Positions 30,432 to 41,126 are shown, numbered from the stretch's first letter. The stretch is DNA of 64,000 bases from Psychrobacter sp. WY6 (GCF_018448495.1 NZ_CP049902.1:2914001-2978000), one strand, 5' to 3'. The notes: generated from the letters alone by a model not told the origin. Numbers and translations: made by a program.

Positions 30432-31025
30432 CTATAAAAATGAACGATTTTGTATGGCCTGACCAAGTGTCATACTATCCAAGTATTCAAGCTCGCCGCC
30501 CATTGGTACACCTTGCGCTAAACGTGTGACCTTATTGACATGACGACTGACTGCCTCGCTGATAAAGTGCGCGGTTGTCTGCCCTTCGACAGTCGTGCCA
30601 GTCGCTAAAATCAACTCTTCAACAGGCTCTTGTTTAACCCGCCAAACCAGCTGATCAATATTTAAATCGTCAGCACTAATCCCATCAATCGGTGATAAGT
30701 GACCACCTAACACAAAGTAGCGACCACGGTAACCGGCGGTCTGCTCTATCGCCATCACGTCTGCTGCCGTTTCGACTACGCATAATAAGTTATCATCACG
30801 GCGCGGATCTTGGCACAGCGGACAGATGTGATCATCACTAAAGCTGTGACAGCGCTGGCATTCGACGATATCGCGCATCGCCTCATCAAGCGCTTGGGCA
30901 AGTGCCATACCTTGTGGACGTTTTTTGGTCAGCAGATGTAGCGCCATACGTTGGGCGCTTTTTTGACCCACACCCGGCAAAATACGCAGCTGTTTGACCA
31001 GCTGATCAAATTTGGCTGTCAGCAA
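30432..31025 (-). CDS. recR: Recombination mediator RecR
   Basis: A 197-residue RecR that acts with RecFO to load RecA at gaps. It shows the helix-hairpin-helix '[20 protein letters not shown]', the zinc finger C-x2-C...C-x2-C in '[16 protein letters not shown]', the Toprim motif '[12 protein letters not shown]' and Walker-like '[15 protein letters not shown]' ('[15 protein letters not shown]' here). The start is probably TTG at 31025, with AAAGGAAG 7 bases upstream; no in-frame ATG is near. It lies downstream of ybaB, the common arrangement. Confidence 0.95.
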   Translation of the reverse strand: MLTAKFDQLVKQLRILPGVGQKSAQRMALHLLTKKRPQGMALAQALDEAMRDIVECQRCHSFSDDHICPLCQDPRRDDNLLCVVETAADVMAIEQTAGYRGRYFVLGGHLSPIDGISADDLNIDQLVWRVKQEPVEELILATGTTVEGQTTAHFISEAVSRHVNKVTRLAQGVPMGGELEYLDSMTLGQAIQNRSFL

Positions 31026-31144
31026 AGCATCTTCCTTTATTTAACTTAATTTATAAACCGTAGCTATGAAAATGGGGTCGTATCATGTCGATAACAACCC
31101 CATTTTGTCTTTAATATGTCGTGTTTGGCTTAAAAAATAACGAC

Positions 31145-31474
31145 TTAGAACATACCTTGCATACCTGGTGGTAGACCCATGCCTGAGGTCGCGCCAGCCA
31201 TGGTTTCTTCGTATAGCGCATCTGCTTGACGAACGGCGTCATTGATAGCAGCAGCGATAAGATCTTCGATCATATCTGGCTCATCTTCTAGCAAGCTTGG
31301 ATCGATGGTTAAACGCTTAACCACATGGCGACCCGTCATGGTGACTTTTACCAGACCACTGCCCGCTTCAGCTTGTACTTCTTTATTCGCAAGCTCTTTT
31401 TTAGCATTTTCAACGTTTGCTTCGACTTTCTTTTGCATCGTTTGTGCTTGTTGCATTAATGCTTGAATATTCAT
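31145..31474 (-). CDS. YbaB/EbfC family nucleoid-associated protein
   Basis: A 109-residue DNA-binding protein: '[20 protein letters not shown]' opens the N-terminal helix, '[20 protein letters not shown]' the central sheet, and '[18 protein letters not shown]' the C-terminal helix. YbaB dimers bind DNA with weak sequence preference. It is upstream of recR on the same strand and likely cotranscribed. Confidence 0.94.
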   Translation of the reverse strand: MNIQALMQQAQTMQKKVEANVENAKKELANKEVQAEAGSGLVKVTMTGRHVVKRLTIDPSLLEDEPDMIEDLIAAAINDAVRQADALYEETMAGATSGMGLPPGMQGMF

Positions 31475-31518
31475 AGTTGCCTCTTTTGTTTTTTAATCAT
31501 AAATGATTGATATTTTAC

Positions 31519-31690
31519 TAGGGCGTGTCCTCAATTCAATTGATCATATCTAAACGGGTCAAAAATGGCTAAATTTTGCCAAACATCGTTAAATAGCTGG
31601 TTAATATCCCGATATTATCTGCGCTATTTTCCTCGTTTGACGGCAATTTATTTCATTTTTATCACCATTTTTGAAATAAGGACACGCCCT
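31519..31690. mobile_element. MITE-like element, copy 1 (172 bp)
   Basis: Starts TAGGGCGTGTCCTCAATTCA and ends GGACACGCCCT, giving an ~11-bp perfect inverted end that extends imperfectly inward. The interior shares 'GGCTAAATTTTGCCAAAC' and 'TTTGACGGCAATTTAT' with copy 2. It has no ORF and lies between metZ and ybaB. It is probably a non-autonomous transposon inserting at TA or CTAG. Confidence 0.75.
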
Positions 31691-31725
31691 CATATAAAGT
31701 GCTAACTGCGATTATACCGTTATCT

Positions 31726-32990
31726 TTACAAACTGTCTAAACCACGCGCCAAATCTTTGATGATATCTTCTACATCTTCTAAGCCTACTGACAAACGAAT
31801 AAGACCATCTTTGACGCCCGCTTCTGCGCGCTCTTTTGCACTCAAGCGAAAATGAGTGGTGGTTGCAGGATGGGTAATGGTGGTTTTAGCATCACCTAAA
31901 TTATTAGTGATAGAAACCATTTGGGTGGAATCAATGACATGCCAAGCAGCAGATTTCGAATCACGACTATTAAATCACTATCAGAAGCCTTTACCTCAAA
32001 ACCCATGATAGCACCATAGCCACCTGTCATATGATGTTGACGCGTCGCAAGCTCATGAGCAGGATGATCACTCAAACCTGAGAAATGTACGGCACTAACA
32101 TTGGGATGATTGACCAAAAACTCTGCCACTTGATTAGCATTTTGACAATGCGCTTGCATACGCAGTTTCAGCGTCTCTAACCCTTTGGTAAATACCCATG
32201 CGTTAAATGGACTCATACTGATACCGCCTGAACGTACCACAGTAAAAGCCTCTTGCATGAGCTTATCACTGCCAACTAGTGCGCCGCCAAGTACTCGCCC
32301 CTGACCGTCTAAATATTTAGTGGCAGAATGAATCACCACATCGGCACCCAAATCAAGTGGACGCTGCAAAGCTGGAGTGGCAAAGCAATTATCAACGACC
32401 AATAAGATATCATTGGCTTTACACAGCTGGCTTAAAAAGCCAATATCACAAATCTGTGCCAATGGATTACTTGGGCTTTCGCAATAGATCACTTTAGTAT
32501 TTGGTTGAACGGCGTTTGCCCACGCCTCATTATCGAAGCAATCAACGTAGCTGACTTCCACACCGAACTTTGCCATATAATTATTAAATAGACCAATCGA
32601 TGAGCCAAATAATTGATTGGCAGCAAGCAAATGATCGCCCGCTTTCAGATATGCCAAGCACATGGTCAAAATCGCGCCCATGCCAGAGGCTGTCGCCACT
32701 GCGCGCTCACCGTTTTCAAGCGCTGCCAAACGACGCTCAAAGGTACGTACACTTGGATTGGTATGGCGTGAGTACACGTTGCCCGTCTTGTCTCCATTAA
32801 AATGTGCCGCGGCATCTGCCGCTGAGGTATACACGTACGAGCTGGTAGTAAAGATAGCCTCTGAATGCTCACCCTCATCGGTACGATGTTGCCCTGCCCG
32901 TACAGCAATGGTTTGCATACCATAATCGAGAGCTAAGTTGAGCGCGTCACTGCGCCAGTTTGGATCTAATTTATCTACATTTTTCATCAT
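31726..32990 (-). CDS. metZ: O-succinylhomoserine sulfhydrylase (one frameshift)
   Basis: A ~421-residue Cys/Met-metabolism PLP enzyme making homocysteine from O-succinylhomoserine and sulfide. It shows 'TSSYVYTSAADAAAHFNGD', 'VYSRHTNPSVRTFERRLAAL', the PLP lysine in 'IHSATKYLDGQGRVLGGALV' and the C-terminal 'GLIRLSVGLEDVEDIIKDL'. The GQGR segment after the lysine favours MetZ over cystathionine synthase/lyase. The frame breaks at ~31965, where one base change restores 'DSKSAAWHVIDSTQMVSITN'. Confidence 0.9.
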
Positions 32991-33169
32991 GGGCTTGCGA
33001 CTGACTCATAAATATTCCGTTGCTTTGATTGGTATTTTGATTGATATAAAATGACTGCTTATTCTTCTGATTATCGACCGAATGCATCAGCGTTATCATA
33101 TCATGTCAACTTATTCCACACAGCTGGTTTCAAGCGATGGCTAAATATTTTTTTGAATACACACCTATA

Positions 33170-33265
33170 GGCGGTTCAATATAATTTAGATACAAGGAAG
33201 GCAAGCGAAAGTACTACAAATAGTAGGCTAAGCGAGCCTGACACCGTATCTGGTTTATATAGGAT
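33170..33265. repeat. Dispersed repeat, copy B
   Basis: Centred on 'GTACTACAAATAGTAGGCTA' and 'GCGAGCCTGACACCGTATCT'. Its reverse complement aligns with the region just upstream of hmp (16524-16620). Non-coding. Confidence 0.4.
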
Positions 33266-33484
33266 TGACTATATCTTTTTCTAGACAACAGATGAAAGAG
33301 AGAGCATATCTAAACGATAAGTAATAATGACTGAAGAAGTCGCTGAATCTAACAAAAATAACGTATTTATAATAGGCATAGATGACGACAGCTGATAAGC
33401 TTAGCGGCGATTTAATTTTTGTCTTGGGCGATATTGTTATACGCTTCGTAATCAGTGCTATCATCGGTAAAATAAACGATGCAC

Positions 33485-33546
33485 TAGCGCATGTCCTTCA
33501 TTCAATTGATAGTCTTTTTAATGGACTAAAAATGAGGACATGCCCT
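33485..33546. mobile_element. Internally deleted MITE derivative (~62 bp)
   Basis: TAGCGCATGTCCTTCATTCA at one end and AATGAGGACATGCCCT at the other match the ends of the larger elements, but the shared ~110-bp interior is missing. 'ATTGATAGTC...GACTAAAAATG' leaves a compact hairpin. Confidence 0.6.
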
Positions 33547-33603
33547 CACGCTTACTTTCTAACAAATACTTCTTTATGTAAGGCTCACTAAGGTAATTCA
33601 TTT

Positions 33604-35242
33604 ATGTCGATGTTCAGTATAGAACCAAGCAACTTATCGTTGAGTCTAACACTCGGACTAACCTTAGGTCTTAGTGGATGTCAGGTTTTGCCAAAACAGC
33701 CGCACTTACCTGAGAGCCAAGCATTATCAGCACGAGTACATGACTTATATCAACACGAAGACAATCAAGAAACTGGACAAAGTGACACAGTAGCAACCAA
33801 TGACGTTGATTTGGTAGCATCGATTAGCGAGCAGAATGATATTCACCCAGATTTATCCGGCTACCACCCCATTGTAACTGGTGCCAATGCTTTTGCTTCT
33901 CGCAGTATATTAACGGACATGTCCACACGTAATATCGATGCGCAGTATTATATTTGGCATAATGACCAAGCTGGTCAGCTACTATTGAAAGATCTGTGGG
34001 AAGCGGCTGAACGCGGCATCATTGTACGCTTACTATTAGATGATTTTAATAATGACGCCACCTTCGATCAGCATTTATTACGTTTTTCCAGTCATCCGAA
34101 CATTGCGGTACGAATCATCAATCCGCTGATGCACCGTAAGTTTCAAACATTAAACTACGTCACAGGTCTGCCACGTATCAATCGCCGCATGCACAATAAA
34201 GCATGACTTTTGATAAGCAGATTACCATCATTGGGGGACGTAATATTGGCAATGAATATTTAAGCAATGACCAAAATAGTCAATTTGCGGATTTGGATGT
34301 TTTACTCATCGGTAAAGTCGTCGCAGATATTGACAACAGTTTTTCAAGCTATTGGTCGTCGCCTTTGTCATTTGACATCGAAACGCTAGTGAAACCTGAC
34401 AACAATACAGCGCCTGATTTCCTAGCGGCACTGGACAAGCTCGGTCAGGACGAAAAAGGTAGCGACAATCATTTGACGGTGTATAAAGAAGCGCTGGAAG
34501 AGTCAACGATAGACAGTGACTTGGTCAATAAACGCGTGCCTTTTCGCTGGACAGACATGCAGTTTTTGAGTGATGATGTGGGCAAGCTGACCAAAACGGT
34601 ACCAGCGGATACCAATTTGGTGCATCAATTGCGTACCTTATTAGGCAGCCCAACCAAAAAGCTAACCATCATTTCCTCTTACTTTGTACCCACCAAAGAT
34701 GGTGTCAATACTTTAGTGCAATTGGCTGAAGCTGGTATCGAGATTAAGATTTTGACCAATTCATTTGATGCGACCGACGTGACTGCTGTGCATTCTGGCT
34801 ATAGTCAATGGCGACCTAACTTGCTGCGCGCCGGTGTCAAAATCTACGAGCTAAAATCCACTGCCTCTGAAGAAAAACGCGAAAACAAGCTTTGGAAAGC
34901 TCGTAGTCAATCCTCAACCAGTTTACATGCAAAACGTTTGCCGTTGATGACTATCAAGTATTCATTGGCTCCTATAATGTCGACCCTCGCTCTGCCAATA
35001 TCAATACAGAAATGGGTGTGATCATCAATGATGATGAGCTGGCAAAACAATTGCATGGTGCGCTGAGCGATGACCTGCTAAACCAAGCTTATGAAGTCAA
35101 ACTATCAGATAATGGTAAGCTACAGTGGCATACTATAGAAGACGATAAAAAAGTGGTTTACGATTCAGAGCCACGCGTCGATATCAGCGATCATGTCTGG
35201 CTGACTATCATGTCATGGTTACCTATTGATTGGTTGCTATAG
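33604..35242 (+). CDS. Phospholipase D-family lipoprotein, cardiolipin-synthase-like (two frameshifts)
   Basis: A ~546-residue protein with an N-terminal signal and lipobox LSGC (~27), so probably membrane-anchored on the periplasmic side. Two PLD motifs are present: 'RRMHNKAMTFDKQITIIGGR' and, after correcting the frame, 'SLHAKTFAVDDYQVFIGSYN'. 'IDAQYYIWHNDQAGQLLL' is typical of the YmdC/ClsC group. Single A deletions at ~34204 and ~34935, inside both HKD motifs, break the frame. It may make cardiolipin from phospholipids; the substrate is inferred. Confidence 0.85.
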
Positions 35243-35545
35243 CTGCCATCATCAAAAACACTCTAAAACTTGGTCATATTTACATAATAACAGCGCTATT
35301 GAGTGATTCTTTGACCTAATTTTTTTTAGTTTGAATACTTTTTAGTTGGAGTGCTTTTCATTTAAGCACTATTCATTCAAGTGCTCTTAACTCCGATGCT
35401 TATTGCTCAATAACTTTTAGCTCAAACGTCTTTATTTTTTCGGCAAATCATTATTTTTCATATTGATTTGTCGTTTTTTATTAGCCGGTTATCCAGATAA
35501 TAATCGGCTTAACGAATACTATTATATGTGGATGCGCGACCTATT
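35243..35545. other. Intergenic region without a recognised gene
   Basis: AT-rich ~300-bp spacer with several imperfect AAGTGCT/AGCACT words (35350-35400). No gene or clear terminator was identified. Confidence 0.4.
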
Positions 35546-36832
35546 ATGCCTTCTCGTTCTCAATATGCAATGATGTCCTCTAAAGACAGAAACACCGTAC
35601 TGTTTATCTGCTTTAGCAGCGCAGTCGCGTTTTTGATTTTTTTGTATTTATATTAGCAGATCATGGCGACCGCTTTTTTCCTGCTAATATCGATCCACCT
35701 ATTACAAAGGTACAAGGGCTTGGTCTATTTGCAATTGGCTATTTGGCACGCCCATGGCGGTATCATCTTTGGTCGTGGTGATATCAAAGGCCGAAAACCG
35801 ATACTGTTGATCAGTATATTAGTGACGGCGGCCAGCTTGTTGGCGATGGCTTGCTTACCTACCTATGGGCAATGGGGGTTGATTGCACCAACCTTATTTA
35901 TAGTCTTGAGGCTGATACAAGGCATGGCATTTGGTCTTTATGTGCCACTCGCTTGGGTTTTTGTGGCAGAGCATGTGCCGCGCCAATATTCGTCAGTATC
36001 TTGTAGCTATGTTACTGCCAGTTTTTATGTAGGCGTGTTGTTTTCTAATGCCTTTTTTCTTTGGTTAACCAATTCTATGACGACTGAGCAATTGGCTAAT
36101 TACGGCTGGCGCTTGCCATTTTTCATCGCGGCCATTCTGAGTTTATTACCATTATTGGCGTGGCGATGGATAGATGAGTCACCCTTTTTTCTGGAAATGA
36201 AAAACTCAAAACCAAGCGATTATGTTGCCAAACCCTTCAATTTACTCTTTAAGCATTGCAAACATTCGCTATTTATCGGCATGGTTCTCACGCTTATTGT
36301 TTCTAGCATCACGACTGTGGTTGTGCTATTGCTACCCGATTTGATTGAATTACGTTTTACCTTAGACAGCGATTTATTTGGATTCTCACACAGTCTGGGT
36401 ATAGTGTTCATGGTTTTTGGTTGTATTTTTTATGGGATAATATCCAACCACCAAAACTTCGGTAAGATTCTGACGGTTGGCTCTATTCTTTTGATCGCTC
36501 AGATGTTTGCCTTTTTTTACCATCTGCAAGCCAGCGGTGACTACATCCTCATTATGTATGCGCTTTTAGGCTTTTGTGCTGGCATCGTTGGGATGATACC
36601 TGCCATCCTCGTACAGTTATTTCCGACCAATGTAAGACTAACAGGAATGGCTTTTTGTTATAATATCGCCTACGGTATTGTTGGAGTGCTTGTGCCTTTT
36701 GGACTAGGTTATGCCACTCTGTATGTGAGTTTCTCACCAGCGCTCTACATTGTATTTATCGGTTTTATCGGCATAATGGGTATTTATTTTTATAATTTGC
36801 CTGAATTCAAAAAAATCGACCACATTATTTAG
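35546..36832 (+). CDS. MFS transporter, MHS (metabolite:H+ symporter) type (frameshifted N-terminus)
   Basis: A ~430-residue, 12-TM transporter of the ProP/KgtP-like MHS group. After correcting the N-terminus, the order is 'FVFILADHGDRFFPANIDP', 'GLFAIGYLARP' and the loop motif 'GGIIFGRxGDIKGRKPIL'; then 'RLIQGMAFG', 'WRLPFFIAAIL' and 'LVQLFPTNVRLTGMAFCYNI'. At least two single-base breaks lie between 35640 and 35780. The substrate is probably a carboxylate or osmolyte, but this cannot be decided. It reads toward dusA. Confidence 0.82.
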
Positions 36833-36881
36833 CTAGTAGGTAGCTGCCTATTATCTGCATAACGATTGAAATTATAAAATT

Positions 36882-36915
36882 AAGGTGCAATCGTATGTCT
36901 CATACATTGCACCTT
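36882..36915 (+). terminator. Hairpin after the MFS gene, probable terminator
   Basis: AAGGTGCAAT pairs with ATTGCACCTT, with further CGTATG/CATAC pairing and a TCT loop. The T tail is weak (GTTCATTTATTT). It lies 50 bp after the MFS stop and before dusA. Confidence 0.6.
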
Positions 36916-36963
36916 GTTCATTTATTTAAGACACCAATATTATAAAATATAAGGCTCAAAACC

Positions 36964-37934
36964 ATGGTTGATATGACCAACAAACGACTCTCAGTCGCAC
37001 CCATGATCGACTGGACAACGACGGACTATCGTTATTTTGCTCGGCTTTTTAATCCGCATGTTTATTTGTACACCGAGATGATCAGTACGGGCGCGCTGAT
37101 ACATGGCAATCGTGCACGGCATCTGCGCTTTGATACGCTTGAGCATCCGCTGGTACTACAGTTGGGCGGAGCAGATATTAGCGAGATGACGCAATGTGCT
37201 GAATTTGCTCAGCAATATGGCTATGATGAGGTCAATATCAATGTTGGTTGTCCCTCTGATCGCGTACAGAATAATAAATAGGTGCGTGTTTGATGGCTGA
37301 GCCTAATACGGTCGCTGATTTGGTCAAACACATGCAAGCAGCGGTCGATATCCCAGTAACCGTCAAGCATCGTATTGGTATCGATGATTTTGACAGTTAT
37401 GAGTTTATGGTAGATTTTGTAGAAAAAGTGGCAGCAGCGGGTTGTACACGCTTTATTGTCCATGCACGTACTGCATGGCTACAGGGGCTTAGCCCCAAGC
37501 AAAATCGCGAGATACCACCGCTACGTTATGAGGATGTCTATCGTCTCAAACAAGACTTTCCACAATTCGATATCGAGATTAATGGCGGCATCGATACTGT
37601 TAAAGACATCGAAGCACATTTGCAGCATGTGGATGGCGTGATGATTGGTCGCGCGTTTTATCACAACCCTTACCTATTAGCAGAAACCAATAGCTTATGG
37701 AACGAACCAGCACCTAAGCGTTCAGATATTTTAGCGCAGCTGTATCCGTATATGGAGGCGCAGATTGCTAAAGGTGAAGCACTGCCAACGATGACAAGAC
37801 ATTATTTAGGGTTGTTTCAAGGACTGACGGGTGCGCGCAAATGGCGACAGGCATTAAGTGGTAAACCTCAGCTAACAATCGACGATATCAAACGAGCAGC
37901 GGATGAGGTGTTACTACTAAATCCTGATGCTTAA
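36964..37934 (+). CDS. dusA: tRNA dihydrouridine synthase A (one frameshift)
   Basis: A ~324-residue FMN enzyme reducing uridines 20/20a of tRNA. It shows 'LSVAPMIDWTTTDYRYFARL', 'MISTGALIHGNRARHLRFD', the catalytic Cys in 'VNINVGCPSDRVQ', 'VTVKHRIGIDDFDSYEF', 'INGGIDTVKDIEAHL' and 'DGVMIGRAFYHNPYLL'. One A is missing at ~37275; restoring it gives 'QNNKIGACLMAEPNTVADLV'. Confidence 0.95.
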
Positions 37935-37994
37935 GAAAATCCATCATTATGACAGCTATAAAAGTGTAATGATGCCGAAATAGCCATTATTTAT

Positions 37995-38781
37995 TTAGGC
38001 GGTTTGCGCAATATATTGCCACATCGCCGCCCCATTATTCACAATATGCAATAATATCGGCAGCAACAGCGAGCCTGACTTGATACGCGCGTAGCAAAAT
38101 ATCAATGCCAGTACCACGATGGTACTGATTTCATAAATACCATACTGCACATGGATCACTGCAAATATCAAGCTGGTCACGACACTTGCTACGATCGCCC
38201 CTCGATGCTTTGAATAAGTTGACGAAGTAAATTGCTCTGCGATCGCTGACCATAATAGACCACGAAATATCAGCTCTTCATAGATTGGCGCGACAATGAC
38301 CATTGCAAATATCAACAGCCATACTGAGCTGACAGACTGATAAAAGGGTCAACGAAGAGCAATGGCGATTTATCAAGTAAATAAGTCAATGCCTGACTGC
38401 CAATCATAAATATCAATAGCAGCCCAAGCAATCCCATACCCACCGCAAATGAGAACGGCTTTAGCGCTAAATACTGCCGACTATCGCCGCTTCTTACATG
38501 GATCACCAAAAGGCTAATAGCGATCAATAACACGCAGCCTATAATAATATAGAGGCTGACCACGGTGCCATCGTTACTACCAAAAAAGAAGATATCAGCC
38601 ATGGTTGAATTTTTAGAAGCTGGTAAGACTAGCTTGCCAGCGATATACACGCCTAGCAGCTGACTGATAAAAATGCCATCAGCATACCAACAGTCAGTAG
38701 AAAGACACCCAACCTTGAAAATAGCGGCGTGCGCTTAGGCGGCGTATTAAGATTGTGCGAACCAGTAGCATTTTTTAGCAT
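37995..38781 (-). CDS. CPBP family intramembrane metalloprotease (two frameshifts)
   Basis: A ~262-residue multi-pass membrane protein of the CPBP/Abi family (PF02517). The catalytic motifs are 'APIYEELIFRGLLWSAI' (EE-x3-R), 'LIFAVIHVQYG' and 'PILLHIVNNGAAM'. The true N-terminus is probably at 38781 (MLKNATGSHNLNTPPK), with shifts near 38660 and 38320. Bacterial members are linked to peptide maturation or immunity; the role here is unknown. Confidence 0.8.
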
Positions 38782-38820
38782 AAAGTCATTACTCAAACGG
38801 ATATTTTGTTAGCTCGCATC

Positions 38821-39010
38821 TAGGGCGTGTCCTCAATTCAATCGATTATCCTCTAAATGAGTTAAAAATGGCTAAATTTTGCCAAACATCGTTAAATAGC
38901 TTATCAATATCTCGATATCTCGATATCTCGATATTATTTGCGCTACTTTCCTTGTTTGACGGCAATTTATCTCATTTTTATGACCATTTTTAAAATGAGG
39001 ACACGCCCTA
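38821..39010. mobile_element. MITE-like element, copy 2 (190 bp)
   Basis: Ends TAGGGCGTGTCCTCAATTCA and AAAATGAGGACACGCCCTA form a long inverted repeat. The interior is nearly the same as copy 1 but carries an expanded run of 'TCTCGATA' units (~38926-38955). It lies between the CPBP and alpha/beta hydrolase genes. No ORF. Confidence 0.75.
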
Positions 39011-39046
39011 GCATAAGCAATAATGAGCAGAAATAGTCATCAGCGA

Positions 39047-39931
39047 TTATGTTGGTAGTTGCTGCTCAATCAATGATAATACTTGCTGAGAGACCGACTC
39101 TGGATACTCAAGTGGAAACATATGACCACCGGCATGGGTCTCATAAGGAATATTCAAACGCGACTTTATTTGTTGCGGAAATCGGCGTTTTAAAAAGATA
39201 CTGTCTTGACCGATAATCAAAGTAACAGGCGGCTTTGGTCCATGATTTGGTGCCAGCCAATACCAAGATGGATTGGTGCGAAAGACAGCGACCTCACTGG
39301 CTTTCGGAATCGCCAATGTCACTTTGCCATCCGCACGTTCGTGTAGCCCATGCTCGATATAGCCTTGAAAACTGCGTTCATCAAAGTTTTTGAAAAAGCC
39401 TTTATGCCGCATCTTATCGTACGCATCTGCGCGGCTCTCCCAGACATCACGGCGATGCTTAGACACGCCAGCTGGTGACAATTTATCCATCAGGCGGTTA
39501 TTCATCATCGGCAATCTATCCGCCGTCTTTGCCAAATGCCATAGCAAGCTCACTTTGCCATAAATCCAAGGTGGATCCATGAGTACCGCTTGGGCAAAGT
39601 ACTGCGGCGCACGATACAATGCCTGCAATGTACACATCGCACCCAGCGAATGACCCACTGCCACTACTTGCGTCACGCCATGCTTCTCACAGGTATTTTT
39701 GACACTATCAATAATCTGCTGTGTAAGGCTACGCCAATGGTCATCGACTGGATAATCAGGCGTTGCACCCAGCATGGCAATATATTCAATGGTAAAAAAT
39801 TCTGCTAACTTCTCAAAAAATGGTTGATAAACCGCACTTGGCATCCCATTTGCATGAGCAAAATGCAGGACAGGTTTGTTGGTTATTGTAGAGACAGGTA
39901 ACAGTAAAAGTTGGCAAATTAATTTCATCAC
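39047..39931 (-). CDS. Alpha/beta hydrolase
   Basis: A 294-residue serine hydrolase: 'VLHFAHANGMPSAVYQPFF' (oxyanion loop region), nucleophile elbow 'VVAVGHSLGAMCTLQAL' (~94), 'AVLMDPPWIYGKVSLLW', 'VTLIIGQDSIFLKRRF' (likely acid) and 'AGGHMFPLEYPE' (catalytic His). No frameshift. The substrate is not evident; no secretion signal is obvious. Confidence 0.88.
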   Translation of the reverse strand: MMKLICQLLLLPVSTITNKPVLHFAHANGMPSAVYQPFFEKLAEFFTIEYIAMLGATPDYPVDDHWRSLTQQIIDSVKNTCEKHGVTQVVAVGHSLGAMCTLQALYRAPQYFAQAVLMDPPWIYGKVSLLWHLAKTADRLPMMNNRLMDKLSPAGVSKHRRDVWESRADAYDKMRHKGFFKNFDERSFQGYIEHGLHERADGKVTLAIPKASEVAVFRTNPSWYWLAPNHGPKPPVTLIIGQDSIFLKRRFPQQIKSRLNIPYETHAGGHMFPLEYPESVSQQVLSLIEQQLPT

Positions 39932-40002
39932 TCATGACAAGTTCTCTTCGATTTAAGTCGCTATTTAGGGTATTTTTTATAACCATTGAATCTCATATAC
40001 AA

Positions 40003-40036
40003 TTGAGGCTGAGCATAATCATACGCTCAGCCTCAA
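40003..40036 (-). terminator. Hairpin after sppA, probable terminator
   Basis: A perfect 12-bp stem, TTGAGGCTGAGC/GCTCAGCCTCAA, with a 10-base loop, 35 bp past the sppA stop. The T tract is poor on either strand. Confidence 0.6.
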
Positions 40037-40070
40037 CAATCATACACAGTAAATCTCAAACATAAAACGC

Positions 40071-41126
40071 TTAACGCATCTGCGCATTACCTTCTTCTTG
40101 CGGTAAAACATCAAGGCTGACACTAGATCCAATGCCCGCACCCAATTTAACAGCAAAGCGGTCCATGAATAATTGGAACGGATCTGTTGGGCTATAATTG
40201 ATGACATTATCCAGCTCTAACTGCTTTTCTAAGCTAGCGATGCTGCCTTTCTTATCGGCTAAGCCAAGCTCAATCGACTGCTCGCCTGTCCAGAATAATC
40301 CTGAGAACAGCTTATTTTGTTCAGGATTTTTGAGACGATCACCGCGCCCTTCTTTCACTGCATTAATGAAATGCTTGTGGGTGTTGTCCAATACTTTTTC
40401 GACATGTTTTTCTTCATAGTCCGTTAACGGACGTGACAAACTTAAGATGTCTTTGTATTCACCAGCAGTAATCGTACGATCTTCTACGCCGACTTTATCC
40501 ATCAAACCTTTGATGTTATAGCTTGGCATAATCACGCCGATAGAGCCAACCAAACTTGATGGGTTCACATAAATCTCATCCGCCGCAGAAGCAATATAAT
40601 ATGCGCCAGAAGCACCCATATCACCAATCACTGCATAGAGTTTTTTGTCTGGATATTCTTTACGCAAATCCATCATAGTCTGCCAAATCTCATCAGACTG
40701 TACTGGTGAGCCACCAGGTGAATTGATATCCAATGCTACCGCCTTTGAATTGCTATTTTCAAAAGCACGAGTCAATGCTTCATTGACATCATAAGCGTTG
40801 GCCACATCGCCACTACTAATGACACCTTGTAGCTCAACCACAGCTAAATGCGGCTTGCTCGTGTCAACACCATCTAAACCCGTTGGCGCGCTGCTGCTGC
40901 AACTACGACCAAGCGTCAGAAATATCAGTAAAATATAACCAAAGGTCAATAGTTTAAAAAAGATACTCCAGCGACGGGCGCGGCGTTGCTCGACCACACT
41001 AGCCAATAAAGTGTTTTCAAGCAATCGCCATTCTTGTCCACTCGGCTGGCTTGGCGGCGACATCGGTACTGGCTGATTTGCCGAATTGTCAGGACGTTTG
41101 TTAGGGTCTGGTGGCCAGTTGGGCAT
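40071..41126 (-). CDS. sppA: Signal peptide peptidase SppA-type S49 protease
   Basis: A 351-residue membrane serine protease of the short SppA type. A Pro-rich cytoplasmic tail is followed by one membrane segment ('FKLLTFGYILLIFLTL', ~58-75), then the S49 domain: 'LAVVELQGVISSGDVANA', 'INSPGGSPVQSDEIW', the nucleophile Ser in 'GDMGASGAYYIASAAD', 'VGSIGVIMPSYN' and the general-base Lys in 'GEYKDILSLSRPLT'. It degrades leftover signal peptides in the inner membrane. Confidence 0.93.
   Translation of the reverse strand: MPNWPPDPNKRPDNSANQPVPMSPPSQPSGQEWRLLENTLLASVVEQRRARRWSIFFKLLTFGYILLIFLTLGRSCSSSAPTGLDGVDTSKPHLAVVELQGVISSGDVANAYDVNEALTRAFENSNSKAVALDINSPGGSPVQSDEIWQTMMDLRKEYPDKKLYAVIGDMGASGAYYIASAADEIYVNPSSLVGSIGVIMPSYNIKGLMDKVGVEDRTITAGEYKDILSLSRPLTDYEEKHVEKVLDNTHKHFINAVKEGRGDRLKNPEQNKLFSGLFWTGEQSIELGLADKKGSIASLEKQLELDNVINYSPTDPFQLFMDRFAVKLGAGIGSSVSLDVLPQEEGNAQMR

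Larger units (their letters stand above)
32991..33603. other. Intergenic region with repeats, no recognised gene
   Basis: About 610 bp with no convincing gene. It contains a dispersed repeat (33170-33265) and a short derivative of the MITE family (33485-33546). ORFs of ~69 codons on both strands overlap these repeats and look spurious. Confidence 0.6.

Noticed and set aside
37945-37980. CATCATTA...TAATGATG hairpin after dusA
   Set aside because: Long loop, AT-rich stem and no T tract; too weak to call a terminator.
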